From NCBI GenBank assembly GCA_035934995.1, contig DASYXI010000047.1, forward strand, positions 1 to 64,000: a stretch of 64,000 nt of DNA, read 5' to 3'. Under the pieces are notes generated by a model. The model was not told the origin of the DNA. It ran no database searches and saw nothing but the letters and a program-made list of their open reading frames with translations. This document shows, one piece after another, positions 9,442 through 18,367 of the stretch (position 1 is its first letter; every line of letters begins with the position of its first letter). The position numbers and the translations under genes were made by a program. Source of the DNA: REEB95 sp035934995 (GTDB taxonomy: Bacteria; Pseudomonadota; Alphaproteobacteria; ATCC43930; CGMCC-115725).

Positions 9442-10080
9442 TCAGGCGCGGAAATGGCCGTGGCGTTCGAGCAGGTGAGTGCGCGACATCCAGACGAACC
9501 GGCACGGGTGCATCAGATGGGCATGGCCGAGCCCCGCCGGATTGAACGCCCACAGCAGCATCGCGACCAGGCAAGTCTCGCCAAGCTCATGCATCCAGGT
9601 GCCGGCCGAATGCGGCGGTTCAACCACGGTGTCGAATCCGCAGCCGGCGAACGGCGCCTGCAACAGCCGACCGTCGAAGCGTAGGCAGCCGCGCAAGGCG
9701 ACGAAATTCGGCGTATGTCCGGCGCGCGTCTCCGCCGCCAATGTTCGCATGCTGTTGCGCGCGCACCGCGCGGCCGCGGTCGCCCAGCGCAACGTCACGC
9801 CGCCTGCCGGGATCGCGGGCACGTGCTCGTTCCAAAGGTGCAAATCGAGCAGCGGATCGCCGGGGCGGATCGACGTGCCGTCGGAGAGCGTGAGCGCGCG
9901 CGGCGCGACGGCGGGTGCCACGCGCAGGATGCAGTCGGGTCGGTTGGTGAACTCGATGATGCCGTGCTGGCGCCGCAGGTGGGCGTCGAGCCCGAAAATC
10001 GAACGGCGCAACCAGCCAGCGCCAGCGCGAGACGATTCTGCGCTGGAGGCGACAGAGCCGATCGTCAAATCTTCGTTCAT
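9442..10080 (-). CDS. YkoP-like domain protein of unknown function
   Basis: A 212-residue soluble protein. The central motif DPLLDLHLWNEHVP (about residue 75) with preceding LSDGTSIRPG resembles the YkoP-like domain, an uncharacterised domain often found near polysaccharide or lipid-envelope genes. The start is the ATG at 10080, preceded by GAGGCGGG; an earlier in-frame ATG would add 29 unrelated residues. No signal peptide or membrane segment is visible. Family assignment is from memory of the motif and is moderate. Confidence 0.55.
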   Translation of the reverse strand: MNEDLTIGSVASSAESSRAGAGWLRRSIFGLDAHLRRQHGIIEFTNRPDCILRVAPAVAPRALTLSDGTSIRPGDPLLDLHLWNEHVPAIPAGGVTLRWATAAARCARNSMRTLAAETRAGHTPNFVALRGCLRFDGRLLQAPFAGCGFDTVVEPPHSAGTWMHELGETCLVAMLLWAFNPAGLGHAHLMHPCRFVWMSRTHLLERHGHFRA

Positions 10081-10198
10081 CCCGCCTCGATTGGCTGCTC
10101 GCGGCCGCGATCGGTCGGAATGTCGATCCGTATGGAACACCTCCGGCGCCGGCGGATCAATCCTCACGACAACCAGGCGTTGAACGCGAATTGATCAC

Positions 10199-10219
10199 GG
10201 GACTTTGAGCCAAAGTCCC
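10199..10219. other. Nine-bp hairpin in the divergent 10.1-10.3 kb promoter region
   Basis: GGGACTTTG and CAAAGTCCC are exact reverse complements around the loop AGC. No T-run follows on either strand, so it is not a standard terminator. It lies between divergent genes and could be an operator or a leader structure. Confidence 0.35.
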
Positions 10220-10294
10220 CGAGCGTCGTCTGGCGGAACCCGTCAACCGGGTCTAGGATTTAATTCCGGTGACCGATGTTGACGGAGGAACGTC

Positions 10295-11161
10295 ATGGCG
10301 GAAACCATCCGTAATCCGATCGAATGGGGTATCGACCAGTTGCGCCACGCCGCGGCTGGGTTCGAGGCGGCGGGTCGTGCGCTCGAGCACGTCCCGGCGA
10401 CCCTGCATTCGCCGCACCCACTGGTGCGGCGCATCGGCCTTGCCGATCTGCGCGAGGCCTTGATCCGCGGCGCCGCCGATTTCGGCACCTGCCGCAGCGA
10501 CGTCATCTTCCTGTGCGCTTTCTATCCGCTGGCCGGCTTCGTCCTCGGGCGCATGGTGTTCGGCGCGCACATGCTGCCGTTGCTGTTCCCGCTCGTCGCT
10601 GGCTTCGCCTTGCTTGGTCCGCTCGCGGCCGTCGGCCTCTTGGAGATGAGCCGGCGTCGCGAACGCGGTGAAGAGGTGACCTGGGCGACCGCCTTCCGGG
10701 TCGTGTACGCGCCATCCTTCGCCGCCATCGTCATGCTTGGTTTGCTGTTGCTGGCGATCTTCCTCCTGTGGCTGGGTGCGGCGGCGGTGATCTACCGCTT
10801 CACGCTCGGGCCGGCGTTGCCGGCATCGTTCGGCGCTTTCGTTCACGACGTCGCGACCACCGAACGCGGCTGGGCGATGATCGGCGTCGGCATCGGCGTC
10901 GGATTTCTTTTCGCCGTGCTGGTGTTGACGATCAGCGTCGTGTCGTTCGCGCTGCTGCTCGATCGCGACGCGGGCATCGACGCCGCGATCGCGACATCGA
11001 TCCGCGTCGTCACCCACAACCCGGCCGTCATGGCGGCCTGGGGTGCGGTGATCGCGGCCGGTTTGGTGATCGGCTCGCTGCCGTTGCTGCTCGGGCTGGT
11101 GGTGGTGTTTCCGGTCCTCGGCCACGCCACTTGGCATCTCTACCGCAAGGCGGTGCGGTAG
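10295..11161 (+). CDS. DUF2189 integral membrane protein
   Basis: A 288-residue protein with about six hydrophobic segments (starting near residues 70, 95, 145, 195, 205 and 245) and the conserved cytoplasmic motif VVTHNPAVMAAW typical of DUF2189 proteins. Its function is unknown; related proteins are multi-pass inner-membrane proteins sometimes found near respiratory genes. A clear GGAGG precedes the ATG. It is convergent with radC, 37 bases apart. Confidence 0.75.
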   Translation: MAETIRNPIEWGIDQLRHAAAGFEAAGRALEHVPATLHSPHPLVRRIGLADLREALIRGAADFGTCRSDVIFLCAFYPLAGFVLGRMVFGAHMLPLLFPLVAGFALLGPLAAVGLLEMSRRRERGEEVTWATAFRVVYAPSFAAIVMLGLLLLAIFLLWLGAAAVIYRFTLGPALPASFGAFVHDVATTERGWAMIGVGIGVGFLFAVLVLTISVVSFALLLDRDAGIDAAIATSIRVVTHNPAVMAAWGAVIAAGLVIGSLPLLLGLVVVFPVLGHATWHLYRKAVR

Positions 11162-11198
11162 ATCGCGCACGCCGTCGCCATAAACGCGACGATGCAGG

Positions 11199-11888
11199 TC
11201 ACAACAGGCCGAGGCTCTTGAAGCTCGCGTGCCGGCCGCGGCCGATCACCACGTGATCGTGCAGCGCGACACCGACGGCGCCGACCGCCTTGGCGACGGC
11301 GCGCGTCATCTCGATGTCGCCGGCCGATGGCGTCGGATCGCCCGACGGATGGTTGTGCACCATGATGATCGCCGACGCGCCGAGTTCGAGTGCGCGCTTG
11401 ACCACTTCGCGCGGGTAAACGGGTACGTGATCGACCGTGCCGCGCTGTTGCCGCTCGTCGGCGATCAACGCGTTCTTGCGGTCGAGGAACAGCAAGCGGA
11501 ACTCCTCGGTCTCGGCGAAACCGGCGGCCGTGTTGCAATACTCGACCAACTTGTCCCACGAGCCGATCACCGGCCGCGCCGTGAGTTCGCCCCGCGCCAG
11601 GCGCGCCGCCGCGCGCACCGCGAGAAGGTGCGCCGCGGCCGCATCACCCATGCCCGGCACCGCGGCCAGCGCGTCGCGCGACGCGCCGAGCACGCCGGCG
11701 ATGCCGCCGAACCGTTTCAGCAGGGCCTTGGCGAGTGGCTTCGTATCGCCGCGCGCATTGGCGGCGGTCAGCAGGAACTCGAGCAATTCGTAATCGGGCA
11801 GGGCGTCGGCGCCGGCCTCGAGCAGCCGCGCGCGCAAGCGCGCGCGGTGGCCGTGGAAATGCGGCTTCGGTTTCGGCGGCTCCCCCAT
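11199..11888 (-). CDS. radC: RadC/JAB-domain protein
   Basis: A 229-residue protein with an N-terminal helix-hairpin-helix region (about 15-75, including AVPGMGDAAA) and a C-terminal RadC/JAMM domain. The metalloprotease-like signature is complete: a Glu in an earlier strand, then HNHPSGDPTPSAGD (about residue 175). RadC was once linked to DNA repair, but its role remains unclear. The start at 11888 gives MGEPPKPKPHFHGHRARL, the normal family start; a longer in-frame extension upstream is discounted because it runs into the next promoter. Confidence 0.9.
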   Translation of the reverse strand: MGEPPKPKPHFHGHRARLRARLLEAGADALPDYELLEFLLTAANARGDTKPLAKALLKRFGGIAGVLGASRDALAAVPGMGDAAAAHLLAVRAAARLARGELTARPVIGSWDKLVEYCNTAAGFAETEEFRLLFLDRKNALIADERQQRGTVDHVPVYPREVVKRALELGASAIIMVHNHPSGDPTPSAGDIEMTRAVAKAVGAVGVALHDHVVIGRGRHASFKSLGLL

Positions 11889-12162
11889 CCGGCGCAAGGC
11901 TAGCGAATAGCACCGAGGCATACCACAAGCGCGCCGTGCATCGGGTGTCGAGCGGGGTGCCGGTCGCAGCGGCTCGTCCGGCCGCCCATCGGCCTGGCGA
12001 CCCACCGCGCTCGGCCGCACCCTCACAATCCAGGTTGCCCACTTAAACCAGCAATTCGCTGGGGTTGCACGGGCTTGCGCCTGGGGCCAAGGAACGTCAT
12101 TCTTACATAACTTTAATCGGCACGCTGTGCTCGTCGGTGTGCAACCAAGGGGAGGGACGATT

Positions 12163-13497
12163 ATGAAATCATTTGGTAAATCCACGCCGACGCGGCGCAC
12201 GGTTCTCGCGGCCGGTAGTGCGTTGGCGGCGACCGCGGCGTTGCCGCGGATCGGCTTCGCCGAAGACCGGCCGGCGATGGGGACGTGGCCGGAAGGCTCG
12301 TCGGGCTCGTCGGTCTTCATCGGTATCACGGTGCCGCGCACCGGCACTTACGCCGCGCAAGGCGAGGACGAACTCAAGGGCTACGAGCTTGCTGTCGAAC
12401 ACATCAACAGCGGCCATCCGCTGATCAAGGCGATGTCGCCCAAGACCAAGAAGGGCGTCCTCGGCAAGGAAGTGAAGTACGGCATCGCGGATTCCGCGGC
12501 CAATCCGAACACCGCGAGCCAAGAGCAGTCGCGCTTCATCAGCGAGAACAAGGCGGTGCTCCTGACCGGCTCGACGTCCAGCGCGGTGGCGGTGGCGCTC
12601 AATCACCTCGCGCAGCGCGAAAAGGTGCTCTATGTCGCCGGCATCTCCGGCTCGAACGACACCACCGGCAAGGACTGCGTGCGCTACGGCTTCCGCCAGG
12701 ACTTCTATGGCCAGACGGCCGCCGCCGCGATCGGCCCGGTCTTGCTCAAGACCTTCGGCAAGAATCGCAAATGCGCGTTCATGACGCCGGACTACACCTA
12801 CGGTCACACGGTGACCAAATCGACGAGCGACTACCTGATCAAAAACGGCGGTTGGACGCTGGTGACGGACCAAGTCTCGCCGCTCGGCTCGCCGGATTAC
12901 AGCACCTACCTGACGAACATCGCCAATTCGGGCGCCGAGATTCTGCTCAACGTCAACTGGGGCCACGACGCGGTCCTGTCGACGCAGCAGGCGAAGCAGT
13001 TCGGCATTCTCAACAAGATGAAGCTGGTGATTCCGTACCAGACGCCGTTCCTCGCTAAGGAGGTTGGCGCCGAAACCACGCAGGGCGTCTATGCCGCCAC
13101 GGACTTCTGGTGGACCCTCGAGGACAAGTTCCCGCTGGCGAAGATGTTCGTCGAGGCGTTCCAGAAGAAGTACGGCTATCGGCCGGAGTGGGGCGCGGAG
13201 AACGCTTATATGGAATTCGCCATGTGGGCCGACGCCGTAGAGCACGCCGGCACGTTCTATCCGCCGGACGTGATCAAGTCCTACGAGGCGGGCCGCAAGA
13301 TCAACTCTATCGTCGGCGAAGTCTATTGGCGCGCCGCCGATCACCAGCTGGTGCGGCCGGTCATCATCGTCCGCGGCAAGACGCCGAAGGCGATGAAGAA
13401 CCCAGAGGACTTTTGGGAGGTCACTCAGATCGTTCCGGGCTTGCCGCTCATGCAGGCGCCGGATGCGTTCGGTTGCCAGCTCGGGTCCTATACCTGA
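12163..13497 (+). CDS. ABC transporter periplasmic solute-binding protein (HAAT/Leu-Ile-Val type)
   Basis: A 444-residue type-1 periplasmic binding protein. The N-terminus carries a twin-arginine-type signal (TPTRRTVLAAGSAL, then a hydrophobic stretch ending near GFAED), suggesting Tat export. ITVPRTGTYAAQG and YGHTVTK follow the branched-chain amino acid/amide receptor fold. The ligand cannot be inferred; amino acids, amides or aromatic acids are all possible. The start is the ATG after AAGGGGAGGG. It is first in a four-gene operon with livH-, livMG- and livF-like genes, which together make a full importer. Confidence 0.88.
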   Translation: MKSFGKSTPTRRTVLAAGSALAATAALPRIGFAEDRPAMGTWPEGSSGSSVFIGITVPRTGTYAAQGEDELKGYELAVEHINSGHPLIKAMSPKTKKGVLGKEVKYGIADSAANPNTASQEQSRFISENKAVLLTGSTSSAVAVALNHLAQREKVLYVAGISGSNDTTGKDCVRYGFRQDFYGQTAAAAIGPVLLKTFGKNRKCAFMTPDYTYGHTVTKSTSDYLIKNGGWTLVTDQVSPLGSPDYSTYLTNIANSGAEILLNVNWGHDAVLSTQQAKQFGILNKMKLVIPYQTPFLAKEVGAETTQGVYAATDFWWTLEDKFPLAKMFVEAFQKKYGYRPEWGAENAYMEFAMWADAVEHAGTFYPPDVIKSYEAGRKINSIVGEVYWRAADHQLVRPVIIVRGKTPKAMKNPEDFWEVTQIVPGLPLMQAPDAFGCQLGSYT

Positions 13498-13601
13498 GCC
13501 GGTGGGGCGTTTGGCCTCGCGGGCGGCGCGCGCCGCCCGCGGCGCCGGACGCGCGGTCGTTTCAGGCCGCTTTCGCGTGAGCGTTCGTACCAGCGGCTTC
13601 T

Positions 13602-14477
13602 ATGGTCACCTGGCCTAATTTCGTATCGCAGTTCTTCAACGGCCTGGCGCTCGGCGCGCTGCTGGCGCTCATCAGCTCGGGCCTGACCATCATTTATGGC
13701 ACGCTCGGCGTACTGAACTTGGCGCACGGCGCCATGTTCATGCTGGGCGGTTATGCCGGCTACGTCGCCTATGAGGCGACCGGCTCGTTCACCATCGCGG
13801 TCGCCGCCGGCTCGCTGTTCCTGGTCGTCGTCGGCGTGCTGATGGAGCGCGTGATCATCCGTTATTTCTACAGCCGGCCGGCGGAGGATCAGATTCTCGT
13901 CACCTTCGGCATCGGCATTTGCCTCGTCGAGGCCATCCGGCTGTTCTTCGGCAGCTTGTCCAAGACGGTGCCGCCGCCGGATTGGGCCGCCGGTATCACC
14001 TCGCTCGGATTCATGTTCTATCCGACCTATCGGCTGGTCGTCGTCGGCATCATCGCCGTGGCGCTGGTGGCGTTGTTCCTGGTGCTGTTCCGCACGCGGA
14101 TCGGCCTGATCGTGCGCGCCGGCATCGAGGATTCGGCGATGGTCGACGCGCTCGGCATCGACGTCGACCGCGTGTTCATGATCGTGTTCGGCATTGGCGC
14201 GATGGCGGCCGGGTTCGCCGGTATCGTCAACGCGCCGGTCGTCTCGCTGACGCCCGACATGGGCGACGCGATTCTCGTGGAAACCTTCGTCGTCGTCGTC
14301 ATCGGCGGCGTCGGCTCGTTCACGGGCGCGATCCTGGGCGGGCTGATCTCCGGCGAGATCCTCAGCCTGACCTCGATGGTCGATCCGGCCTATTCCGGCG
14401 TCATGCTGTTCGTGGTGATGACGCTGGTGCTGGTGCTAAGGCCGCAGGGGTTACTCGGCGCGCGGGGGCGGACATGA
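13602..14477 (+). CDS. HAAT-family ABC permease, LivH type
   Basis: A 291-residue inner-membrane permease with eight or so membrane segments. The family motif GTLGVLNLAHGAMFMLGGYAG after TM1-2 and the EAA-like loop RAGIEDSAMVDALGID identify it as LivH-type. No strong ribosome-binding site is visible before the ATG at 13602. The stop overlaps the next gene's ATG (ATGA), so translation of the two permeases is probably coupled. Confidence 0.88.
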   Translation: MVTWPNFVSQFFNGLALGALLALISSGLTIIYGTLGVLNLAHGAMFMLGGYAGYVAYEATGSFTIAVAAGSLFLVVVGVLMERVIIRYFYSRPAEDQILVTFGIGICLVEAIRLFFGSLSKTVPPPDWAAGITSLGFMFYPTYRLVVVGIIAVALVALFLVLFRTRIGLIVRAGIEDSAMVDALGIDVDRVFMIVFGIGAMAAGFAGIVNAPVVSLTPDMGDAILVETFVVVVIGGVGSFTGAILGGLISGEILSLTSMVDPAYSGVMLFVVMTLVLVLRPQGLLGARGRT

Positions 14478-16318
14478 AGGGCACCGGTTTGATGCTCGGT
14501 CGCCACCCTTTGTTGGTCGAAGTTCTGACCGCGGTCGGGCTGATCGCCGCGCCGTTCGTGCTGGGCCGGCTCGGCTTCGCGCCGGGCACGGCCAATCAGA
14601 TCCTGATCTGGGGCCTGTTCGGCATCGGCTTCGATCTGCTGTTCGGCTACACCGGTCTGCTGTCGTTCGGCCAATCGGCGTTCTACGGCACCGGCGGCTT
14701 CGTCGCCGCCTATCTCTTGACCCACGCCGGCATGTCTAACGTCGTGCTGGCGCTGCTCATCGGCATGGTTGCCGCGGCCATCGCCGGCTATGGCGTGGGC
14801 CTGATCGCGCTGCGGCGCACCGGCATCTATTTCGCCATGATCACGGTGGCGATCGCCGAGACCTTCTACTTTCTCGAGAATTCGCCGTTGTCGGCGTGGA
14901 CCGGCGGCGAGAACGGGTTGCCCGGCGTGCCGACGCCGAGCTTCGCGCTGTTCGGCTTCCATTACCGGGTCGGTAACGACTGGTCGATGTATGGCTTCCT
15001 CGCCGTTTGCTATTTCATCGGCATCGTCATCGCGTTGCGCATTGTGCGCTCGCCGGTCGGTGCGATCCTCAGCGCGATCCGCGAGAACCCGCTGCGCGCG
15101 GCCGCTGTCGGCCACAACGTCCACGGCTACAAGCTGACCGCCTTCGTCATCGCGGCGGCCTATGCCGGTTTTGCCGGCGGGCTGCTCGGCGTGTTGCAGG
15201 CGTTCATGCCGCCCGAGGCCTTCACCTTCGACACGTCGGGCCAGCTCATCATGCAAACGATCATCGGCGGCGCCGGCACGTTGTTCGGCCCGCTCGTCGG
15301 CGCTGCCGTGTGGCTCTCGCTGCGCGATTTCCTGCAACAATCGCTCAATCTCGGCGCGGCGTGGAAGTTGGTGCTCGGCCTGATCTTCGTCTTGCTGGTG
15401 TGCTTTCTGCGGCGCGGCCTGATCGGCGGCCTGCGCGACCTGGTCGGCTGGCTTGCCACGCGCCGCCGCGCCGCCGAGGACGCAACCGCAATGCCGATTT
15501 CGGCGACCGGCGCCGTCGTCGCCACCGTCGGTCCATCGCGCCGCAAGGACGAGACGCCGTTTTCGGGACCGGTGCTCGAGGCGCGCGGCGTCACCAAATC
15601 GTTCGGCGGCTTGGTCGCCAACCGTGACATCCAATTCTCGGTCAACCAGGGCGAGTTGCGCGGCGTCATCGGACCGAATGGCGCCGGCAAGAGCACGTTC
15701 TTCAAGATGCTGACCGGCGAGCTGACGCCGACGTCGGGACAAATCATCTTTCACGGTCGCGACATCACCGGCATGGACATCGCCTCGGTCTGCCAGCTCG
15801 GGCTGACCAAGAGTTATCAGGTCAATCAGCTATTCAACCGGCTGACCGTGCGCGCCAACGTCGTGATTGCGGCCCTGGCCGAACGCCGCGGCCGTTTCTC
15901 GCTCGATTTCCTGCGGCGGATCGAACGCGTGCCGGGCCTCGATACCCAGGTCGAAGGCACGCTGGCGCTTGTCGGTCTGGCGGCGCGCGCCAATGTGCCG
16001 GTCTCCGATCTGGCCTATGGCGAGAAGCGGCGGCTTGAGATCGGCCTCGCGCTGGCGTCGTCGCCGTCGCTGCTGCTGCTCGACGAGCCGCTCGCCGGCA
16101 TGAGCCCGCGCGAACGCGCCGAGACGGTGACGCTGCTGAAAAATATCCGCCGCGGCCGGACGCTGGTGGTCGTCGACCATGACATGGACGCGATCTTCGA
16201 GCTCGCCGAACGCATCACCGTGTTGCACGAGGGGGCGGTGCTGGCGGAAGGCACGCCGGCGGAGATCCAACGCAACAAATTCGTCCAAGAAGCCTATCTC
16301 GGCGGTGTGGCGGCATGA
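14474..16318 (+). CDS. Fused LivM permease and LivG ATPase
   Basis: A 614-residue two-domain protein. Residues about 1-320 form a LivM-type permease, with GYTGLLSFGQSAFYGTGG and the loop AIRENPLRAAAVGHNV. After a linker of about 40 residues, an ATPase follows with Walker A GPNGAGKST, signature-like LAYGEKRRLEIGLALA and Walker B LLLLDEPLAGMSP. Such LivMG fusions occur in several alphaproteobacteria. It starts with ATGA overlap to the upstream permease and ends with ATGA overlap to livF, so the operon is tightly coupled. Confidence 0.9.
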   Translation: MKGTGLMLGRHPLLVEVLTAVGLIAAPFVLGRLGFAPGTANQILIWGLFGIGFDLLFGYTGLLSFGQSAFYGTGGFVAAYLLTHAGMSNVVLALLIGMVAAAIAGYGVGLIALRRTGIYFAMITVAIAETFYFLENSPLSAWTGGENGLPGVPTPSFALFGFHYRVGNDWSMYGFLAVCYFIGIVIALRIVRSPVGAILSAIRENPLRAAAVGHNVHGYKLTAFVIAAAYAGFAGGLLGVLQAFMPPEAFTFDTSGQLIMQTIIGGAGTLFGPLVGAAVWLSLRDFLQQSLNLGAAWKLVLGLIFVLLVCFLRRGLIGGLRDLVGWLATRRRAAEDATAMPISATGAVVATVGPSRRKDETPFSGPVLEARGVTKSFGGLVANRDIQFSVNQGELRGVIGPNGAGKSTFFKMLTGELTPTSGQIIFHGRDITGMDIASVCQLGLTKSYQVNQLFNRLTVRANVVIAALAERRGRFSLDFLRRIERVPGLDTQVEGTLALVGLAARANVPVSDLAYGEKRRLEIGLALASSPSLLLLDEPLAGMSPRERAETVTLLKNIRRGRTLVVVDHDMDAIFELAERITVLHEGAVLAEGTPAEIQRNKFVQEAYLGGVAA

Positions 16319-17016
16319 GCGCGCTGCTCGAAGTCGAAAAGCTCAATAGCTATTACGGCGACAGTCACATCCTGTTCGACATTTCGCTCGAAGTCGCCAA
16401 GAACGAGGTGGTCGCGTTGCTCGGCCGCAACGGCGCCGGCAAGAGCACGACGCTCAAAAGTCTGATCGGCATGGTGCGGCCGCGCGCCGGCCGCATCGTC
16501 TTCGACGGCGTGCCGATCCACGGCCTGAAATCGCATGCCATCGCGGTGCACGGGCTGCAATTGGTGCCCGAGGAACGCCGCATCTTCGGCACGCTGTCGG
16601 TCGAGGAAAATCTCGTCCTGGCGGGCATGACGGCGAAATCGCGCTGGCCTTTGGATCGTATCTGGGAAGTCTTTCCCCGGCTGCGCGAGCGCCGCCGCAG
16701 CCGCGGCACCGACCTGTCCGGCGGCGAACAGCAGATGCTGGCGATCGCGCGTGCCTTGGTGCGCGATCCCAAGATCATTTTGCTCGACGAGCCGTTCGAG
16801 GGCCTGGCGCCGATCATCGTGCGCGATCTGCTGGCGACCTGCCGCACGCTCGCCGAAGCCGGGCAGACGCTGGTGATCGTCGAGCAGAACGTCACCGCCG
16901 CGATGACGCTCGCCGATCGCGTCTACATCATCAACAACGGCCACATGGTCGAGGCGATGAGCGCGCAGGCGGTGCGCGACCATCCGGAAGTTCTGCACCG
17001 CCATCTCGGCGTTTAG
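16315..17016 (+). CDS. HAAT-family ABC ATPase, LivF type
   Basis: A 233-residue ATP-binding subunit. Walker A is GRNGAGKSTT, the signature is LSGGEQQMLAIARALV and Walker B is IILLDEPFEGLAP, followed by the H-loop region. The LivF-type VPEERRIFGTLSVEENL stretch is present. It is last in the importer operon; the stop is 15 bases from the convergent gene's end at 17032. Confidence 0.9.
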   Translation: MSALLEVEKLNSYYGDSHILFDISLEVAKNEVVALLGRNGAGKSTTLKSLIGMVRPRAGRIVFDGVPIHGLKSHAIAVHGLQLVPEERRIFGTLSVEENLVLAGMTAKSRWPLDRIWEVFPRLRERRRSRGTDLSGGEQQMLAIARALVRDPKIILLDEPFEGLAPIIVRDLLATCRTLAEAGQTLVIVEQNVTAAMTLADRVYIINNGHMVEAMSAQAVRDHPEVLHRHLGV

Positions 17017-17031
17017 CCGCGGCGACCGTCT

Positions 17032-17430
17032 TCAGGGAAACTTCGGAAACGCCCAGTTACAGGCGACGCCGGCGTTGTCGTACTGCTCGTCGAGGTCGAT
17101 GGGATAGTTGAAATAATCCATCATGTTCACCCACTTGCGGTCGTCCTCTTTGTACACGTAGAGGTCGACGCTCGTGTCGTTGGCCCGCAGGCGATCGCAG
17201 TCTTTCGCCGCGACGGCCCACAGCAGGATGCCGCTGCCGGCGCACAGCTTCTGGCGATAGCTGACATAGCGCGCACCGTCGTTGCCGTTAAAAATATGGA
17301 CGCTGTCGAGATCGAGGCAGACATCGCCGCTGCCCCACCAGCGTTCCGCGTGCGCCGCCGACGGCAGGCCGATGCCGAGCACCAGCACAACCAAGGCAAA
17401 TCCGTTTGTCATTGAAGGCCAAAACCGCAT
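17032..17430 (-). CDS. Small exported protein of unknown function (132 aa)
   Basis: A Sec-type signal peptide (MRFWPSMTNGFALVVLVLG to about AHA-ER at residue 28) precedes a mature domain of about 100 residues rich in Trp, Asp and Tyr, with three cysteines (CLD, KLC, KDC) plus one near the C-terminus that could form disulfides. I recognise no family. The ATG at 17430 follows GGGGGAAG, which supports it over the in-frame ATG at 17412. It lies between the importer operon and map. Confidence 0.6.
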   Translation of the reverse strand: MRFWPSMTNGFALVVLVLGIGLPSAAHAERWWGSGDVCLDLDSVHIFNGNDGARYVSYRQKLCAGSGILLWAVAAKDCDRLRANDTSVDLYVYKEDDRKWVNMMDYFNYPIDLDEQYDNAGVACNWAFPKFP

Positions 17431-17465
17431 CGCTTCCCCCGCCGCGATGAGTATCGACCCGAATT

Positions 17466-18299
17466 TTATGACACGTACGGCGGCTTGTGCCAGCCCTTGG
17501 GCGAAAGGGTGAAGATTTCGCAGCCGGTGGATGTGACGCCGACCGTGTGCTCGAACTGCGCCGACAGCGATTTATCCTTGGTCACGGCGGTCCAGCCGTC
17601 GTTCAGGATTTTCACCTCATAACGGCCGGCGTTGATCATCGGCTCGACGGTGAAGAACATGCCTTCGCGCAGCGCCAGGCCTTCGCCCGCCCGGCCGAAA
17701 TGCAGGATCGACGGCGCATCGTGGAAGATCCGGCCGACGCCGTGGCCGCAGAAATCGCGCACCACCGAAAAGCGGAAGGATTCGGCATAGGATTGGATGG
17801 CGTGACCGATGTCGCCCAACGTCGCGCCGGGCTTCACCACGGCGATGCCGCACATCATCGCTTCGTAGGTGACGTCGATGAGCTTCGCCGCCTTGACGCT
17901 GATCTTGTCGCCGACCAGGAACATGCGGCTGGTGTCGCCGTACCAGCCGTCAACGATCGGCGTCACGTCGATGTTGAGGATGTCGCCGTCCTCGAGCACG
18001 CGGTCGCCGGGGATGCCGTGGCAGACGACGTGATTGACCGAGGTGCAGATCGAGCGCGGAAACTCGCGGTAGCCGAGCGGCCCCGATTTCGCGCCATGCT
18101 CGCGCGTGAAAGTCTCGCACAGCCGGTCGAGCTCGCCGGTGGTCACGCCCGGTTTGACGAAGGGCGTGATGTAATCGAGAAGTTCTGCCGCCAGCCGTCC
18201 GGCCTTGCGCATAGCGGCGAAATCGTCCGGTCCGTGCAGGCGGATGCGGCGCTCGCCGGGGTCGGGATCGCGCAGGGCAGGGGACAGTTGGTCGTTCAT
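17466..18299 (-). CDS. map: Methionine aminopeptidase
   Basis: A 277-residue type I enzyme that removes N-terminal Met from nascent proteins. The metal ligands of the pita-bread fold are visible: ICTSVNHVVCHGIP, DVTPIVDGWYGDTSRMF (two Asp), FCGHGVGRIFH (His) and FTVEPMI plus FEHTVGVT (Glu and Glu). The start at 18299 gives MNDQLSPAL; no strong ribosome-binding site is visible. The length of about 277 is slightly longer than E. coli (264) because of the N-terminal arm. Confidence 0.93.
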   Translation of the reverse strand: MNDQLSPALRDPDPGERRIRLHGPDDFAAMRKAGRLAAELLDYITPFVKPGVTTGELDRLCETFTREHGAKSGPLGYREFPRSICTSVNHVVCHGIPGDRVLEDGDILNIDVTPIVDGWYGDTSRMFLVGDKISVKAAKLIDVTYEAMMCGIAVVKPGATLGDIGHAIQSYAESFRFSVVRDFCGHGVGRIFHDAPSILHFGRAGEGLALREGMFFTVEPMINAGRYEVKILNDGWTAVTKDKSLSAQFEHTVGVTSTGCEIFTLSPKGWHKPPYVS

Positions 18300-18367
18300 C
18301 ACGCCGCAATAGGTAGTCGCTTTGCGACCCGCTCGCAAGGCGATGGCGCCGCCGGTATCATCGGCCG